Shown: positions 53,437-63,405, counted from the first letter of the stretch. The stretch is DNA of 64,000 nt from Sphingopyxis sp. OAS728 (GCF_014873485.1 NZ_JADBDT010000001.1:1426001-1490000), one strand, 5' to 3'. Program-made: numbers and translations. The notes: generated by a model from the sequence alone, not told the origin.

Positions 53437-54423
53437 ATGACCCGTTTGAGCAGTTTGTTCGCCGCCGAATCCGAAGCCGAAAGCCCGGCTGTTCCAGCGG
53501 ATCGACGCGAGCGCCTCCTCGATATTCTCGGCTATCTGGACGGTGTCGGCTATGATTTCATCGCCCCGACGCCCTCGACGCACGCACGCGTGGTCGCCCG
53601 CGCTGAGCGCAGGATGGCCCGTAATCTCGTCGACGCCCTCGGCTGGAGCCTGCCGGTGCCCCGCGGGACACTCGATCCGATGCTCGAGCGGATTCTAGGC
53701 GAAGCGGGACTGTTCGCCGCGTCGGGCGAAAGCGGTCTTCATCCGAGCCTCCGCGTCTCGCGCGTCGAAGGCGCATTGTTCTGGCATTCGGCCTATCCTA
53801 CCGACGCGGCGGACTCGGTTTTCCTCGGTCCGGACAGTTGCCGCTTCGCGCAGTTCATCGCCGGGCATATGCCGGCCGACGTTGCGACGATCCTCGACTA
53901 TGGCGCGGGCGCCGGCGTCGGCGGCATCATCGCCGCGCAGCGCGCGCCGGGCGCGTTGCTGACGATCGCCGACGTCAATCCCAAGGCGCTTTTCCTGGCT
54001 TCGATCAATGCAGAGCATGCGGCAGTGCGTCATGAGCTGCTGCACGTATCGAGCCCCACCGAGGTGCCGGGTTCCTACGACCTCATCGTGACGCACCCGC
54101 CTTTCATGATCGACACCGCGCACCGTGCTTATCGCGATGGCGGCGGCCTTCACGGAGGCCAGCTCTCGCTTGACTGGTCGCTGGCGGGCGCGGACCTACT
54201 CGCGCCGGGCGGCCGGTTCGTGATGCACACCGGCGCCGCGATCGTCGGCGGCACCGACGTGCTTCACGCAGCGCTTGCCGAGCGTCTCGACCGAACGCGA
54301 TTTTCCTTCAGCTACCGCGAACTTGACCCCGACATTTTCGGCGATGAACTCGACAAGCCGGCTTATGCCGATGTCGAGCGCATCGCAGCGGTCGGCGTCG
54401 TCATCGACCGGGTCGGCGCATGA
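53437..54423 (+). CDS. Class I SAM-dependent methyltransferase
   Basis: A 328-residue protein. SAM-binding motif I is ILDYGAGAGVGGIIAAQ, and the catalytic-type motif is LIVTHPPFM, close to the NPPY form of nitrogen or nucleic-acid methyltransferases. The N-terminal 130 residues form a helical domain. It starts a four-gene operon with CphA (ATGA overlap), isoaspartyl peptidase and CphB. A methyltransferase is not a known part of cyanophycin metabolism, so its substrate may be a cyanophycin-related molecule or an unrelated one. Confidence 0.88.
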   Translation: MTRLSSLFAAESEAESPAVPADRRERLLDILGYLDGVGYDFIAPTPSTHARVVARAERRMARNLVDALGWSLPVPRGTLDPMLERILGEAGLFAASGESGLHPSLRVSRVEGALFWHSAYPTDAADSVFLGPDSCRFAQFIAGHMPADVATILDYGAGAGVGGIIAAQRAPGALLTIADVNPKALFLASINAEHAAVRHELLHVSSPTEVPGSYDLIVTHPPFMIDTAHRAYRDGGGLHGGQLSLDWSLAGADLLAPGGRFVMHTGAAIVGGTDVLHAALAERLDRTRFSFSYRELDPDIFGDELDKPAYADVERIAAVGVVIDRVGA

Positions 54424-57158
54424 GCGAGGCAGCACCGATGCACGTCATCGAACGCAGCGTCTACCGCGGTCCCCATGTCTACAGCGCCCGCCCGATGATC
54501 CGCGTGCGCCTCGATCTCGGCGCCCTCGAGACGCGTCCGACCGACCGGCTCCCCGGCTTTGCCGAAAGGCTCGTCGAGCGGCTTCCGGGCCTCGCTGCGC
54601 ATGGATGCAGCTATGGCGAGCCCGGCGGCCTTGTCCGCCGGATGAAGGACGGGACATGGCTCGGTCATGTCATCGAGCATGTGGCGATCGAACTCCAGTC
54701 GCGCGCGGGCGCGCAGGTGACGCGCGGCAAAACCCGGGCGGTCAAGCGGCAGCCCGGCGTCTACGACATATTATTCTGCTATGCCGATGCCGAAAGCGGT
54801 CTCGCCGCCGCCCGCGCGGCAATCGAAATCGTCGCCGATCTGCTGCCCCCCGGATTGCAGGCTGTCGAGGGGCTCGACAGGCTTGCGTCGTCACTCGACC
54901 TGCGCCCCGATGACATCGGCGCGATCACCGAGGCCCTTCGCAGGCTCGCGATCGCGAACGGCCTCGGCCCAAGCACCGCCGCGCTCGTCGCCGAAGCCCG
55001 CCGCCGTCGCATCCCGGTCCTGAGGCTCGATAAGGCGAGCCTGGTCCAGTTCGGCACGGGGAGCCGTCAGCGCCGCATCCGCGCGAGCGTGACCGGCGCC
55101 ACATCGCTCATCGGCGCGGAGCTCGCCGCGAACAAACAGAAAGCCAGATTGCTGCTCGAGAGCATCGGCGTCCCCGTGCCGCGCGGCGGTGTCGTCGGCT
55201 CCGCCGCGGACGCCCGTGCGGCGGCGTCGAAGCTCGGATGGCCGGTCGTCGTCAAACCGCTCGACGGGAACCAGGGCCGGGGGGTCAGCACGGGCGTTGC
55301 CGACGAACGGCAGCTGGACGAGGCCTATGCCCGCGCCGCCGCCACCGGCCGCCGCGTGATCGTCGAAAAGCAGCTGCCGGGAACCGATCACCGCATTCTG
55401 GTTGTCGCCGGCACCGTCGTCGCGGTCGCGGAGCGCGTTCCAGCAAGCGTCGCCGGCGACGGCACGCATTCGGTCGCCGATCTCATCGCAGCGGTGAACG
55501 CCGATCCACGCCGCGGCGCCGGACATGAGGCGGTTCTCACCCGCATCCGGGTCGATGCAGCTCTCGAGGATTTTCTCGCGCGCGGCGGACGCGATCTTGC
55601 GACCGTCCCGGCACCGGGAGAACGCGTGGCGCTGCGCGGCACCGCCAATCTTTCGACAGGCGGAACGGCGATCGATCGCACCGACGACATTCATCCGGAC
55701 AATGCCGCAATCGCGGTGCAGGCCGCGGCGATCGTCGGGCTGGACGTCGCAGGCATCGACATGATGGCCCCCGACATTTCACGCAGCATCCGCGAGACAG
55801 GTGGCGGGATCGTCGAGGTCAACGCGGCGCCGGGGCTGCGGATGCATATCGCGCCGTCCGAAGGCAGCCCGCGCGACGTCGCAAAACCGATCGTCGCCTC
55901 GCTTCTCCCCAAGGGGTCGAACAGCCGGATACCCATTTTTGCCGTCACTGGCACAAATGGCAAGACGACGACGGTCCGGATGGTTGCGCGCATTCTCGGC
56001 GAGGCGGGCTACCGGGTGGGCTTCACGTCGACGACCGGGGTCTATGTCGAGGGAAGACGCCAGGCTGCGGGTGACGCCAGCGGGCCCAAAAGCGCGCGCA
56101 TGATATTGCGCAACCCGATGGTCGATGCCGCAGTGCTCGAGACCGCGCGTGGCGGGCTGCTGCGCGAGGGGCTCGGGTTCGACGTCTGCGATGTCGGCGC
56201 GGTGCTCAACATCAGCGAAGATCATCTCGGCAACCGCGGCGTCGAAACGGTCGAGGACCTTGCGCGGGTAAAATCGGTAGTGGTCCAGAGCGTCAAGCGC
56301 CGCGGCGCCAGCGTGCTGAACGCCGACGATCCGCTCACCGTGCGAATGGCGCGCCGTGCGCGCGGCCGCATCGTGTGGTTCGCCGCGTCCGCGGGCGCGG
56401 CGGAGCGGCCTCCGCTCGCTGGCCACCTCGCCGCGGGCGGCATGGCGGTCACCCATGAGAACGAAACGGTCATGCTCTACCGCGACGGCGAACGCCACGC
56501 GATCGTCGGTACGGGCGCCCTCCCTTCGGCGCTGGGCGGCGCCGCGGAATTCAATATCTGGAACGCGCTCGCGGCGACTGCGATCGCGGCGGCCTACGAC
56601 ATTCCACTCTCCGCAATCAGCGCGGGGCTCGTGTCCTTTCAACCCAGCTTCGAAGATTCGCCGGGGCGCCTCAACATCGTCGACGCGCACGGCGTCCGCA
56701 TCCTCGTCGACTATGCCCATAATCCGGCTGCGCTCGATGCACTCGCGGCGCTGTTGCCCAAGCTGCGCGATCCCAATGGCCGCATTCTCGGAGTGATCGG
56801 TCTTCCCGGCGACCGGCGCGACAGCGATCTCCTAAACGTCGGCGCGCAGGCGGCCGCGATGTTCGACGAGATCATGTTTCGCGAAGGGCCCGACGGACGA
56901 GGACGCCCGCGCGGCGCGGTCAATGCGCTGATGGCCGAAGGCGCCCTTGCCGCGGGCAAAGCGCCTTCGGCCATCCACCTGCTCGTCGACGAAGAGGCGG
57001 CGACAGATCTCTGCCTGGCGCGCGCCGAGCCGGGAGATATGATCGTCCTCACGCCGACCGACGTCGACGGCATCTGGGCACGCGTTCAGGCCTTCGCGAA
57101 CAGCCCGGCGCCGCTGCGGCGACCGCCGTCACAGTCGCCGGCTGCCGCCCTTGGCTGA
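54420..57158 (+). CDS. cphA: Cyanophycin synthetase
   Basis: A 912-residue enzyme. N-terminal domain (residues 1-165), ATP-grasp domain (about 220-490; VPVPRGGVVGSAADARAAAS, WPVVVKPLDGNQGRGVS, IVEVNAAPGLRMHI) that adds Asp, and Mur-ligase-like domain (about 505-890; P-loop TGTNGKTTTVRMV, SEDHLGNRG, VDYAHNPAALDALAALLP) that adds Arg. It polymerises aspartate and arginine into the nitrogen store cyanophycin. It follows the methyltransferase by ATGA overlap. Confidence 0.96.
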   Translation: MSEAAPMHVIERSVYRGPHVYSARPMIRVRLDLGALETRPTDRLPGFAERLVERLPGLAAHGCSYGEPGGLVRRMKDGTWLGHVIEHVAIELQSRAGAQVTRGKTRAVKRQPGVYDILFCYADAESGLAAARAAIEIVADLLPPGLQAVEGLDRLASSLDLRPDDIGAITEALRRLAIANGLGPSTAALVAEARRRRIPVLRLDKASLVQFGTGSRQRRIRASVTGATSLIGAELAANKQKARLLLESIGVPVPRGGVVGSAADARAAASKLGWPVVVKPLDGNQGRGVSTGVADERQLDEAYARAAATGRRVIVEKQLPGTDHRILVVAGTVVAVAERVPASVAGDGTHSVADLIAAVNADPRRGAGHEAVLTRIRVDAALEDFLARGGRDLATVPAPGERVALRGTANLSTGGTAIDRTDDIHPDNAAIAVQAAAIVGLDVAGIDMMAPDISRSIRETGGGIVEVNAAPGLRMHIAPSEGSPRDVAKPIVASLLPKGSNSRIPIFAVTGTNGKTTTVRMVARILGEAGYRVGFTSTTGVYVEGRRQAAGDASGPKSARMILRNPMVDAAVLETARGGLLREGLGFDVCDVGAVLNISEDHLGNRGVETVEDLARVKSVVVQSVKRRGASVLNADDPLTVRMARRARGRIVWFAASAGAAERPPLAGHLAAGGMAVTHENETVMLYRDGERHAIVGTGALPSALGGAAEFNIWNALAATAIAAAYDIPLSAISAGLVSFQPSFEDSPGRLNIVDAHGVRILVDYAHNPAALDALAALLPKLRDPNGRILGVIGLPGDRRDSDLLNVGAQAAAMFDEIMFREGPDGRGRPRGAVNALMAEGALAAGKAPSAIHLLVDEEAATDLCLARAEPGDMIVLTPTDVDGIWARVQAFANSPAPLRRPPSQSPAAALG

Positions 57159-58029
57159 CCGCCCCTGGTCGATCGTCGTTCACGGCGGCGCGCGGTCGAT
57201 TCCGCCCGAGAAGGCGGAAGCGCATCGCGCGGGCTGCCGCCGCGCTGCGGACGCGGGCGCGGCGGTCCTGCAGGCTGGGGCCACCGCGGTCGTCGCGGCG
57301 CGGATCGCGGTCTGCGTCCTCGAGGACGATCCGACGTTCAACGCCGGCCGGGGCTCGGTCCCTAACCTTGCCGGCGAAATCGAGATGGACGCCGCGATCA
57401 TGGACGGAGCCTCGCTCGGCGTCGGAGCCGTCGCGGCCGTTCGCCACATCTACAACCCGATCGAGGCGGCCGCGGCAATGCTCGCCGCCGAACCGATCCT
57501 TCTCGTCGGGCCGGGCGCCGAGGATTTCGCGCGCAGCCGCGGCGTGCCCTGCGCCGGGCTCCCGCTCGCGCCCGCCCCCTCCCCCGGCGGCGGCCACGAC
57601 ACCGTCGGCTGCGTTGCCTTTGATCAGGCCGGCCATGTTGCGGCTGCGACCTCGACCGGCGGTCTCGCCGGCACACTCCCCGGCCGCGTCGGGGACGCCC
57701 CGCTTCCCGGCTGCGGCTTCTACGCCGACGACGCGGTGGGCGGCGTATCGCTCTCGGGCGATGGCGAGGCGATCGCCCGCGCGCTGCTCGGCGCGCGCGT
57801 CATGCGCGCGATGGAAGAAGGGCATGCGGGCACGGCCGTGAACGCGATACGTGCCCCGATGCAACGGCTTGCCGCCGAAGCCGGCGTGATCGCGATCGAT
57901 GCTGCGGGACGGATCGGCATGGCGCACAACAGCGATCATTTCGCGGTCGCGTTCGCCGACCGGAACCGTGCCGCCGCGATTGCCGTCCTGCATGAGACCG
58001 AATGGAGAAAGGAAATGAATCATGACTGA
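57151..58029 (+). CDS. iaaA: Isoaspartyl peptidase/L-asparaginase (type T2)
   Basis: A 292-residue Ntn hydrolase, starting at TTG 57151 inside the end of cphA. VVHGGARSIPPE, NAGRGSVPNLAGEIEMDAAI, and the autocleavage site GGGHDTVGCVA with T151 as new N-terminal nucleophile of the beta subunit. It should hydrolyse the beta-Asp-Arg dipeptide released by cyanophycinase. Overlaps cphB by 8 bp. Confidence 0.95.
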   Translation: MADRPWSIVVHGGARSIPPEKAEAHRAGCRRAADAGAAVLQAGATAVVAARIAVCVLEDDPTFNAGRGSVPNLAGEIEMDAAIMDGASLGVGAVAAVRHIYNPIEAAAAMLAAEPILLVGPGAEDFARSRGVPCAGLPLAPAPSPGGGHDTVGCVAFDQAGHVAAATSTGGLAGTLPGRVGDAPLPGCGFYADDAVGGVSLSGDGEAIARALLGARVMRAMEEGHAGTAVNAIRAPMQRLAAEAGVIAIDAAGRIGMAHNSDHFAVAFADRNRAAAIAVLHETEWRKEMNHD

Positions 58030-58855
58030 CCGCACCGGGGCCCTCATCGCGATCGGCGGACATGAGGACAAGGACGGCGACCGGGTCATTCTCCGCGCGG
58101 TCGCCGAGCGACTTCAAGGCGGCAAGCTCGTCATCGCCACCGTCGCAAGCCACGAGCCCGAGGGCTATTTCGAGGCCTATCGCCAGGCATTCAGCGGAAT
58201 CGGCGTGACGGACCTTGTTGAGCTGTATCTCGACGAGCGCGAGGACACGCTCGACCCCACACGCCAGCAACTTATCGCTTCGGCCGCAGGAATATTCTTC
58301 ACCGGCGGCGATCAGCTGCGCATCGTGAGCCAGATGGGCGAGACGCCGCTCGAGGAGCTCGTGCGCGACCTGCACGCACGCGGCGGCGTGGTGGCGGGCA
58401 CATCGGCCGGCGCGTCGGCGCAAAGCGAGACGATGCTCGTACGCGGCAACGGCGCCGAATCCTATCGCATCGGCGACCTCCACCTGGCGCCGGGCCTCGG
58501 GCTGCTGTCCGACGTCATCATCGATCAGCATTTCGCCGAGCGGGGACGCATCGGGCGGCTGCTCGGCGCGATCGCGCACAATCCCCGGCTCCTCGGCATC
58601 GGCATCGACGAGGACAGCGCGATCATCGTCGAGGGACGCTGCTTCAATGTCATCGGCTCGGGGGCGGTAACCATCGTCGATGCCGGAGCGGTCACCCATT
58701 CGAATATCGCGGAAGCCGCACCCGACCGCACGCTTTCGCTGCACCATGTGGTGCTGCACGCGCTCAGTGCCGGCGACCGATTCGATCTCGATGCCCGGCA
58801 GCCGCTGCCCGGGCCCGTCGATCCTGGCAAGGCCGAGGACAAGGCGCTAAGCTAG
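58022..58855 (+). CDS. cphB: Cyanophycinase
   Basis: A 277-residue serine peptidase of the S51 family: TGALIAIGGHEDKDGDRVIL, FFTGGDQLRI and VVAGTSAGASAQSE with catalytic S128, and DQHFAERGRIGRLLGAIA. It cuts cyanophycin to beta-Asp-Arg. Last gene of the operon; its end overlaps the convergent YqcI-family gene by 4 bp. Confidence 0.95.
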   Translation: MTDRTGALIAIGGHEDKDGDRVILRAVAERLQGGKLVIATVASHEPEGYFEAYRQAFSGIGVTDLVELYLDEREDTLDPTRQQLIASAAGIFFTGGDQLRIVSQMGETPLEELVRDLHARGGVVAGTSAGASAQSETMLVRGNGAESYRIGDLHLAPGLGLLSDVIIDQHFAERGRIGRLLGAIAHNPRLLGIGIDEDSAIIVEGRCFNVIGSGAVTIVDAGAVTHSNIAEAAPDRTLSLHHVVLHALSAGDRFDLDARQPLPGPVDPGKAEDKALS

Positions 58856-59571
58856 CGGGCTCGCCCCGTGATCCTGTCGCCACGGCGCAGACCCGTCTCG
58901 CGGCCCGCGAAGGGGCATGTCCATTCTTCGCCCACAGCGCGTCCCGAATATTGCCGTGCTTCGGAGATGGTACCATGGACCGCAAGCATCGGGTTCGGTT
59001 CGCCTGCGAGCGCGACATCGCGCGCGATGATAGCCGCGCGCATCTTGTCGTAGAGGCCGCGACTCCGCAGCTGCTCGAACTGGTCATGGAGGTTGAACAC
59101 GAGCGCGGGTCTCTCGAAACGCCGCGCGGGGCGGCTGGCTCGCGGATGCAGGCCGACGACGAAAAAGGCCTCGCCGCCGAAACTCAGCGAAAAGTGCGGA
59201 TCGTCGGGATCGTTGCTGACGCGGGGGTCGGGCTCCTGGCCGTGCCAGTCGTCCTTGTGCGAGAGCGATGCGAGCCGCTCCCACAGGCACGCTTCGAACC
59301 CCGCTTCGTCGAGCCCGCTGTCTTTTTCGAAAAGGACGACCAGCGAGTGAAAGAGCGAAGGTTCGCGCGAATAGGACCAGGCGAGGTCGAGGAGATTGGG
59401 ATAGATACGCAGGTCGTCCCACGCCGACCGGAGGTCGCGGCCGACGACGAACCGGATCTGGTTTCGGGCTAACGCGGACTTTGCCCCGACGCACGGGAAG
59501 TTGGTATCGCGAATGAACTCCGCGAAGCGGCGGGCAAGCGGATGGGTCTGGTCGTCGGTCGGGGAAAGCAT
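58852..59571 (-). CDS. YqcI/YcgG-family (GntA-like heme oxygenase) protein
   Basis: A 239-residue protein: FIRDTNFPCVGAKSALARNQ, then DLRIYPNLLDLAWSY, LASLSHKDDWHGQEPDPRVS, HFSLSFGGEAFFVVGLHPRA, NLHDQFEQLR and GEEWTCPF. This is the YqcI/YcgG pattern; a member (GntA) hydroxylates the guanidine side chain in guanitoxin synthesis. Being next to cyanophycin genes, which release arginine, makes an arginine-like substrate attractive, but this is inference. A perfect FNR box lies 39 bp before the start. Confidence 0.88.
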   Translation of the reverse strand: MLSPTDDQTHPLARRFAEFIRDTNFPCVGAKSALARNQIRFVVGRDLRSAWDDLRIYPNLLDLAWSYSREPSLFHSLVVLFEKDSGLDEAGFEACLWERLASLSHKDDWHGQEPDPRVSNDPDDPHFSLSFGGEAFFVVGLHPRASRPARRFERPALVFNLHDQFEQLRSRGLYDKMRAAIIARDVALAGEPNPMLAVHGTISEARQYSGRAVGEEWTCPFAGRETGLRRGDRITGRAR

Positions 59572-59609
59572 GGATTAAAAACGGGGGACCGCGGCGCAAG
59601 TTGCATCGA

Positions 59610-59623
59610 TTGATCCAGATCAA
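59610..59623. promoter_or_regulatory. FNR-type box TTGAT-N4-ATCAA
   Basis: TTGATCCAGATCAA, a perfect match, 39 bp upstream of the YqcI-family gene. The same CCAG spacer occurs in the box before the cyanophycin operon. Confidence 0.8.
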
Positions 59624-59781
59624 CGCGAATCAGCACGCGGTCTTTTTTGTCCTGTGAACCACTTGACCGGCACTAGTTCGTGTCGGTCGCACGACAGCCA
59701 AGGCGATGTCTTGCCGGCCCTGGCAAGGTCCGAATACGGCAGCCGCGGCCGGATGGGTCCCGGAAACACGACGGTACCGGT

Positions 59782-62700
59782 TCAGAAAGACAGCGCTTCC
59801 AGAAGCGCCTGCACACGAGCCGCGCCGTCCGCGCCAAAATCGCCCTGCAGAACCCAGCGCCCCGCTCTCTTGCGAAGCCCGTGAGCGGCCGGGTCGCCCG
59901 CGAAGTCTCCTCGCGGCGTCAACGCGATCCCGGCCTTGCCCGCGTCGATCCGCGCAATGCGCGCGGCGCGGGCCATCGCGCGCCATCGAACGTGCAGAAG
60001 GAGTTGCTCGGCCGGCGGCGGCAGCGGGCCGAAGCGGTCGGCGAGTTCTTCCTCGAACGCGTCGATCTCGGGTTCGGATGCGAGGCGTGCGAGCCGCATA
60101 TAGAGTGGCAATCGGACATTCACGTCAGGCACCCATTCGTGCGGAATCATTCCGGCTCCGCCCACATTCAGCTCCGGCGTCCAGTCGTCGTCCGCGTCGC
60201 CGCGGGCGCGCTCGAGCGCTTGCCCCAGAAGATGCTGGTACAAATGGGCGCCAATCAATTTGACGTGGCCGGCCTGCGTGTCGCCGAGTAGATCGCCGCC
60301 GCCGCGCGCGTCAAGATCGCTGGCACTGATCTCGAAGCCCGCGCCGAGCTGATCGAGCGCAGCCAGGGTCCGCAGCCGTTTCCATGTCGATTCGGCGATC
60401 TTCGCGCCCTCGTCGGTCAGCAGCACCATCTGGCCGCGCCGTGCACCGCGCCCGACGCGGCCGCGAAGCTGGTGCAGCTGCGCGAGCCCGAACCGGTCGG
60501 CGCGCCACACCACCATGGTGTTGGCCCGCGGGATATCGAGCCCGGCCTCGATGATATTTGTGGCAAGCAGGATATCGCCCTTGCCATCGGCGAAATCGAC
60601 CATGATGGCGTCGGCCTCCTTCGCCGGCAGCTTGCCATGGACCTCGACGATCGCGAGTTCGGGCACCGCCCGGCGAAGTTTGTCGGCAAGCGCGCCCATA
60701 TCTTCGATCCTCGGCACGACGACGAAGCTCTGGCCGCGCCGTCCATGCTCGCGCATCAGTAGCGTCCTGATCCGCGTGGCATCGAAACTGTCGAGGCTGG
60801 TGCGCACTGGCCGGCGGCGGGCGGGGGCCGTGGCAATGAGCGAAACCTGGCGGAGGCCGGTCAGCGCCATTTGCAGCGTGCGCGGAATCGGCGTTGCGCT
60901 CATCGAGAGCTGGTGCACCGAAGCATCCCGGCGAAGCCGCGCCTTGTCGGCGGCGCCGAATTTCTGCTCCTCGTCGATGATCACCAGTCCAAGGCGCCGG
61001 TAGACGACCGACTTGCCCATGACGGCGCCCGTGCCGATGACGATGTCGATGCTTCCGTCGGCGAGGCCCGCCTTGACCGCGCTCTTCTCGGCCGCGCTCG
61101 ACAGCCGAGAGAGACCCGCTACCGTGACGCCGATCGAAGCGAATCTTTTGGCGAACAAGGCAAGATGCTGCCGGACGAGGACGGTCGTCGGTGCCGCGAC
61201 GATGACCTGATAGCCGGCGATCGCCGCCATCGCCGCCGCGCGTAGCGCGACTTCGGTCTTCCCAAAGCCGACGTCGCCAATCACGAGACGATCCATCGGC
61301 TTGCCGCTTGTAAGATCCTGGCGAACAGCGGCAAAGCTTCGCTCCTGGTCGGCGGTTTCGTTGAAGGCGAAGCCGCCGACAAATCGTTCATAGCGCGCTG
61401 GGTCGGGGTCGAGCACGGGGGCCTTGATGCGCTCGCGCTCGGCCGCGAGCGTCGTGAGGCCTGCCGCAACGTCCTCGACCGCGGCGCTGATCGCGGCGCG
61501 GCGTTTCGGCCAACCGCTTCCGTCGAGCTTGTCGAGCGCGACCGCGTCGGCGTCGGCCCCGTAACGCCAGATACGCCCGGCGTCGGCTACCGCGACAAGA
61601 CGCCTGGCGCCCCCGGAGAAGCCCAGCGCAATCATCTCGCCGCCGGACTCGCCCGGGGCCAGTTCAAGCCCTTCGATACGCGCGACGCCATGATCCTCGT
61701 GGATCACAAGGTCGCCGACGCGGACGTCCGAATGCTCCAAAGACAGGGCGTCGGGCCGGATTGCATCGCCCGGGTCGAGAATCGCGCGGCTGCCGAGCAG
61801 GTCCGCGGCCGCTACCACGAGGAGTTTCGGGCCAATGAAGCCGCGATCAGCGGGCACGACCAGTGAGCCGATGCTACCCTTTGGCAGCGCGAGCGCCGCG
61901 CCGAAGTCGGCGACCGGCTCGACAGCGATGCCGAGCCGCTTTGCAAGCCGCGGCCGCAAGAAGCGCAGATCGCGTTCCGAGCCGATAAGCAGCATGGCCC
62001 TGTCTTCGAGCAACGGCGCCGCGAACCGGGCAAAGGCGGAAAGCGGCGAACGCGACTCGGCGAACCGCGGCAACACGCCATGACCAATCGCATCCGCACT
62101 TCGGTCGCGCCAGGCGGCCAGACCTGCCTTCCAGCCGGCATCGTCGATCGCGTCCAGAGCGCCGCCTCGCCGCGCCGCGGCGTCACGAGCCAGCGCAATG
62201 TACCGACGGCGCCGCCCGTCGGCCTTGGGCGTCAGCATGAGGAACCCGGGACGCAGATGCGCGAGGATCGAGGTCGCGGTATCGAGCGGGGGCTCGCTTG
62301 CCCGGCCTATGGCGATGCAGGGGACATCCTCGACCATCAACTGGGTGTCCGCGCGAAAGCTGCGGATTGCTGCGATATGACCGTCGGCGAGTTCGATACG
62401 GAATGGAAGCCCGGCATCGGCCGGGAAAAGGTCGACGACATGGCCGCGGATGGCGACCTCCCCTGGCTCGTCGACGCGTTCGTCGCTGACATAACCGAGG
62501 GCTTCGACCATCTCAGCGAAGGCCACCGTGTCAAGCGCGTCGCCAACCTTCAGCGTCGGCGGCGCGGTTTCGAACGCGTCCGGCGGCGAATAAGGCTGCG
62601 CGGCCGCCTCGCCGCTCAGGATGCAGCAGGTGTGGCGCCCCTTTTCCTCGGCGGCGCCACGTAGCGCGCGAAGCGCGGCGACGCGTTGCCCGATGTTGGC

Positions 62701-63210
62701 AGGCGACGCCGGAGCGTCCTCGCCGGGCAGGGCGTCGCTCGAAGGGATGAAAATGACGCTCGCCGCAGTGCCGAGTGCCTCGACGGCGCGCGCGAGCGCT
62801 TCAGCCTGCCGGTCATCGTCGGCGAGGAACAGGACATTGCCTTGTTCGAGATATGCATGGATCTGGCAGGCGGTCGATGCGACATTATCATCACCAAGCC
62901 CGAGCGCGGCGTAGCCCAGCGGCGCTGAAGATTTCGGCGCGCGCGCGCCGCCGCTCGCGTCTCCGGCCGTCGTCGCGGCCGGCGCCTCCGATATGTCGTT
63001 CGCCCGCGGCGATCCCCTGTCGAATTGTTGCGCCGCCATCTCCCCAAAGCGCCCGGTGCGCGAACATGTTCCTGCACGTGAGACATTTTCCGAACAGCCG
63101 CGCGTCAGGCGGGGCGCCGCGCCCGCGCCGACGGACGGTCGTGGCGCTTCGAACGACGATAAAGATTGGGCGGCGACCGCCCGCGCGTCGATCGGGCTCG
63201 ACATATGCAA
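59782..63210 (-). CDS. mfd: Transcription-repair coupling factor-like helicase
   Basis: 1142 residues. N-terminal UvrB-like part (DDNVASTACQIHAYLEQGNV), CarD-like RNA-polymerase-binding domain (VGDLVIHEDHGVARIEGLEL), translocase motifs VIGDVGFGKTEVALRAA (Walker A), DEEQKFG (motif II), MSATPIPRTLQ, LQLHQLRGRVGRG, and a TRCF C-terminal domain. It should displace stalled RNA polymerase. The sequence before residue 58 (MAAQQFDRG) is not family-like, so the start may be downstream. Many sphingomonads have a second, more typical Mfd; whether this is the main copy cannot be told from the window. Confidence 0.9.
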   Translation of the reverse strand: MHMSSPIDARAVAAQSLSSFEAPRPSVGAGAAPRLTRGCSENVSRAGTCSRTGRFGEMAAQQFDRGSPRANDISEAPAATTAGDASGGARAPKSSAPLGYAALGLGDDNVASTACQIHAYLEQGNVLFLADDDRQAEALARAVEALGTAASVIFIPSSDALPGEDAPASPANIGQRVAALRALRGAAEEKGRHTCCILSGEAAAQPYSPPDAFETAPPTLKVGDALDTVAFAEMVEALGYVSDERVDEPGEVAIRGHVVDLFPADAGLPFRIELADGHIAAIRSFRADTQLMVEDVPCIAIGRASEPPLDTATSILAHLRPGFLMLTPKADGRRRRYIALARDAAARRGGALDAIDDAGWKAGLAAWRDRSADAIGHGVLPRFAESRSPLSAFARFAAPLLEDRAMLLIGSERDLRFLRPRLAKRLGIAVEPVADFGAALALPKGSIGSLVVPADRGFIGPKLLVVAAADLLGSRAILDPGDAIRPDALSLEHSDVRVGDLVIHEDHGVARIEGLELAPGESGGEMIALGFSGGARRLVAVADAGRIWRYGADADAVALDKLDGSGWPKRRAAISAAVEDVAAGLTTLAAERERIKAPVLDPDPARYERFVGGFAFNETADQERSFAAVRQDLTSGKPMDRLVIGDVGFGKTEVALRAAAMAAIAGYQVIVAAPTTVLVRQHLALFAKRFASIGVTVAGLSRLSSAAEKSAVKAGLADGSIDIVIGTGAVMGKSVVYRRLGLVIIDEEQKFGAADKARLRRDASVHQLSMSATPIPRTLQMALTGLRQVSLIATAPARRRPVRTSLDSFDATRIRTLLMREHGRRGQSFVVVPRIEDMGALADKLRRAVPELAIVEVHGKLPAKEADAIMVDFADGKGDILLATNIIEAGLDIPRANTMVVWRADRFGLAQLHQLRGRVGRGARRGQMVLLTDEGAKIAESTWKRLRTLAALDQLGAGFEISASDLDARGGGDLLGDTQAGHVKLIGAHLYQHLLGQALERARGDADDDWTPELNVGGAGMIPHEWVPDVNVRLPLYMRLARLASEPEIDAFEEELADRFGPLPPPAEQLLLHVRWRAMARAARIARIDAGKAGIALTPRGDFAGDPAAHGLRKRAGRWVLQGDFGADGAARVQALLEALSF

Positions 63211-63405
63211 CCCGGGCTCCGCGTCGCGACTTTAACTATCCTGTGCGTTAGTTCGAGAGCTGCTTCGTTCCTCGGCGAGTGATCTGATCTTTTTGCACGC
63301 GCCATCTTGAGACGCGGCGCGAATCGAAATCGTCTGACGCTCCGGGCGGAACGCGAAGGCGGCGCGCGCGTGCTTGCGGGAGGACATCAACCGACGCGAG
63401 GCGAT

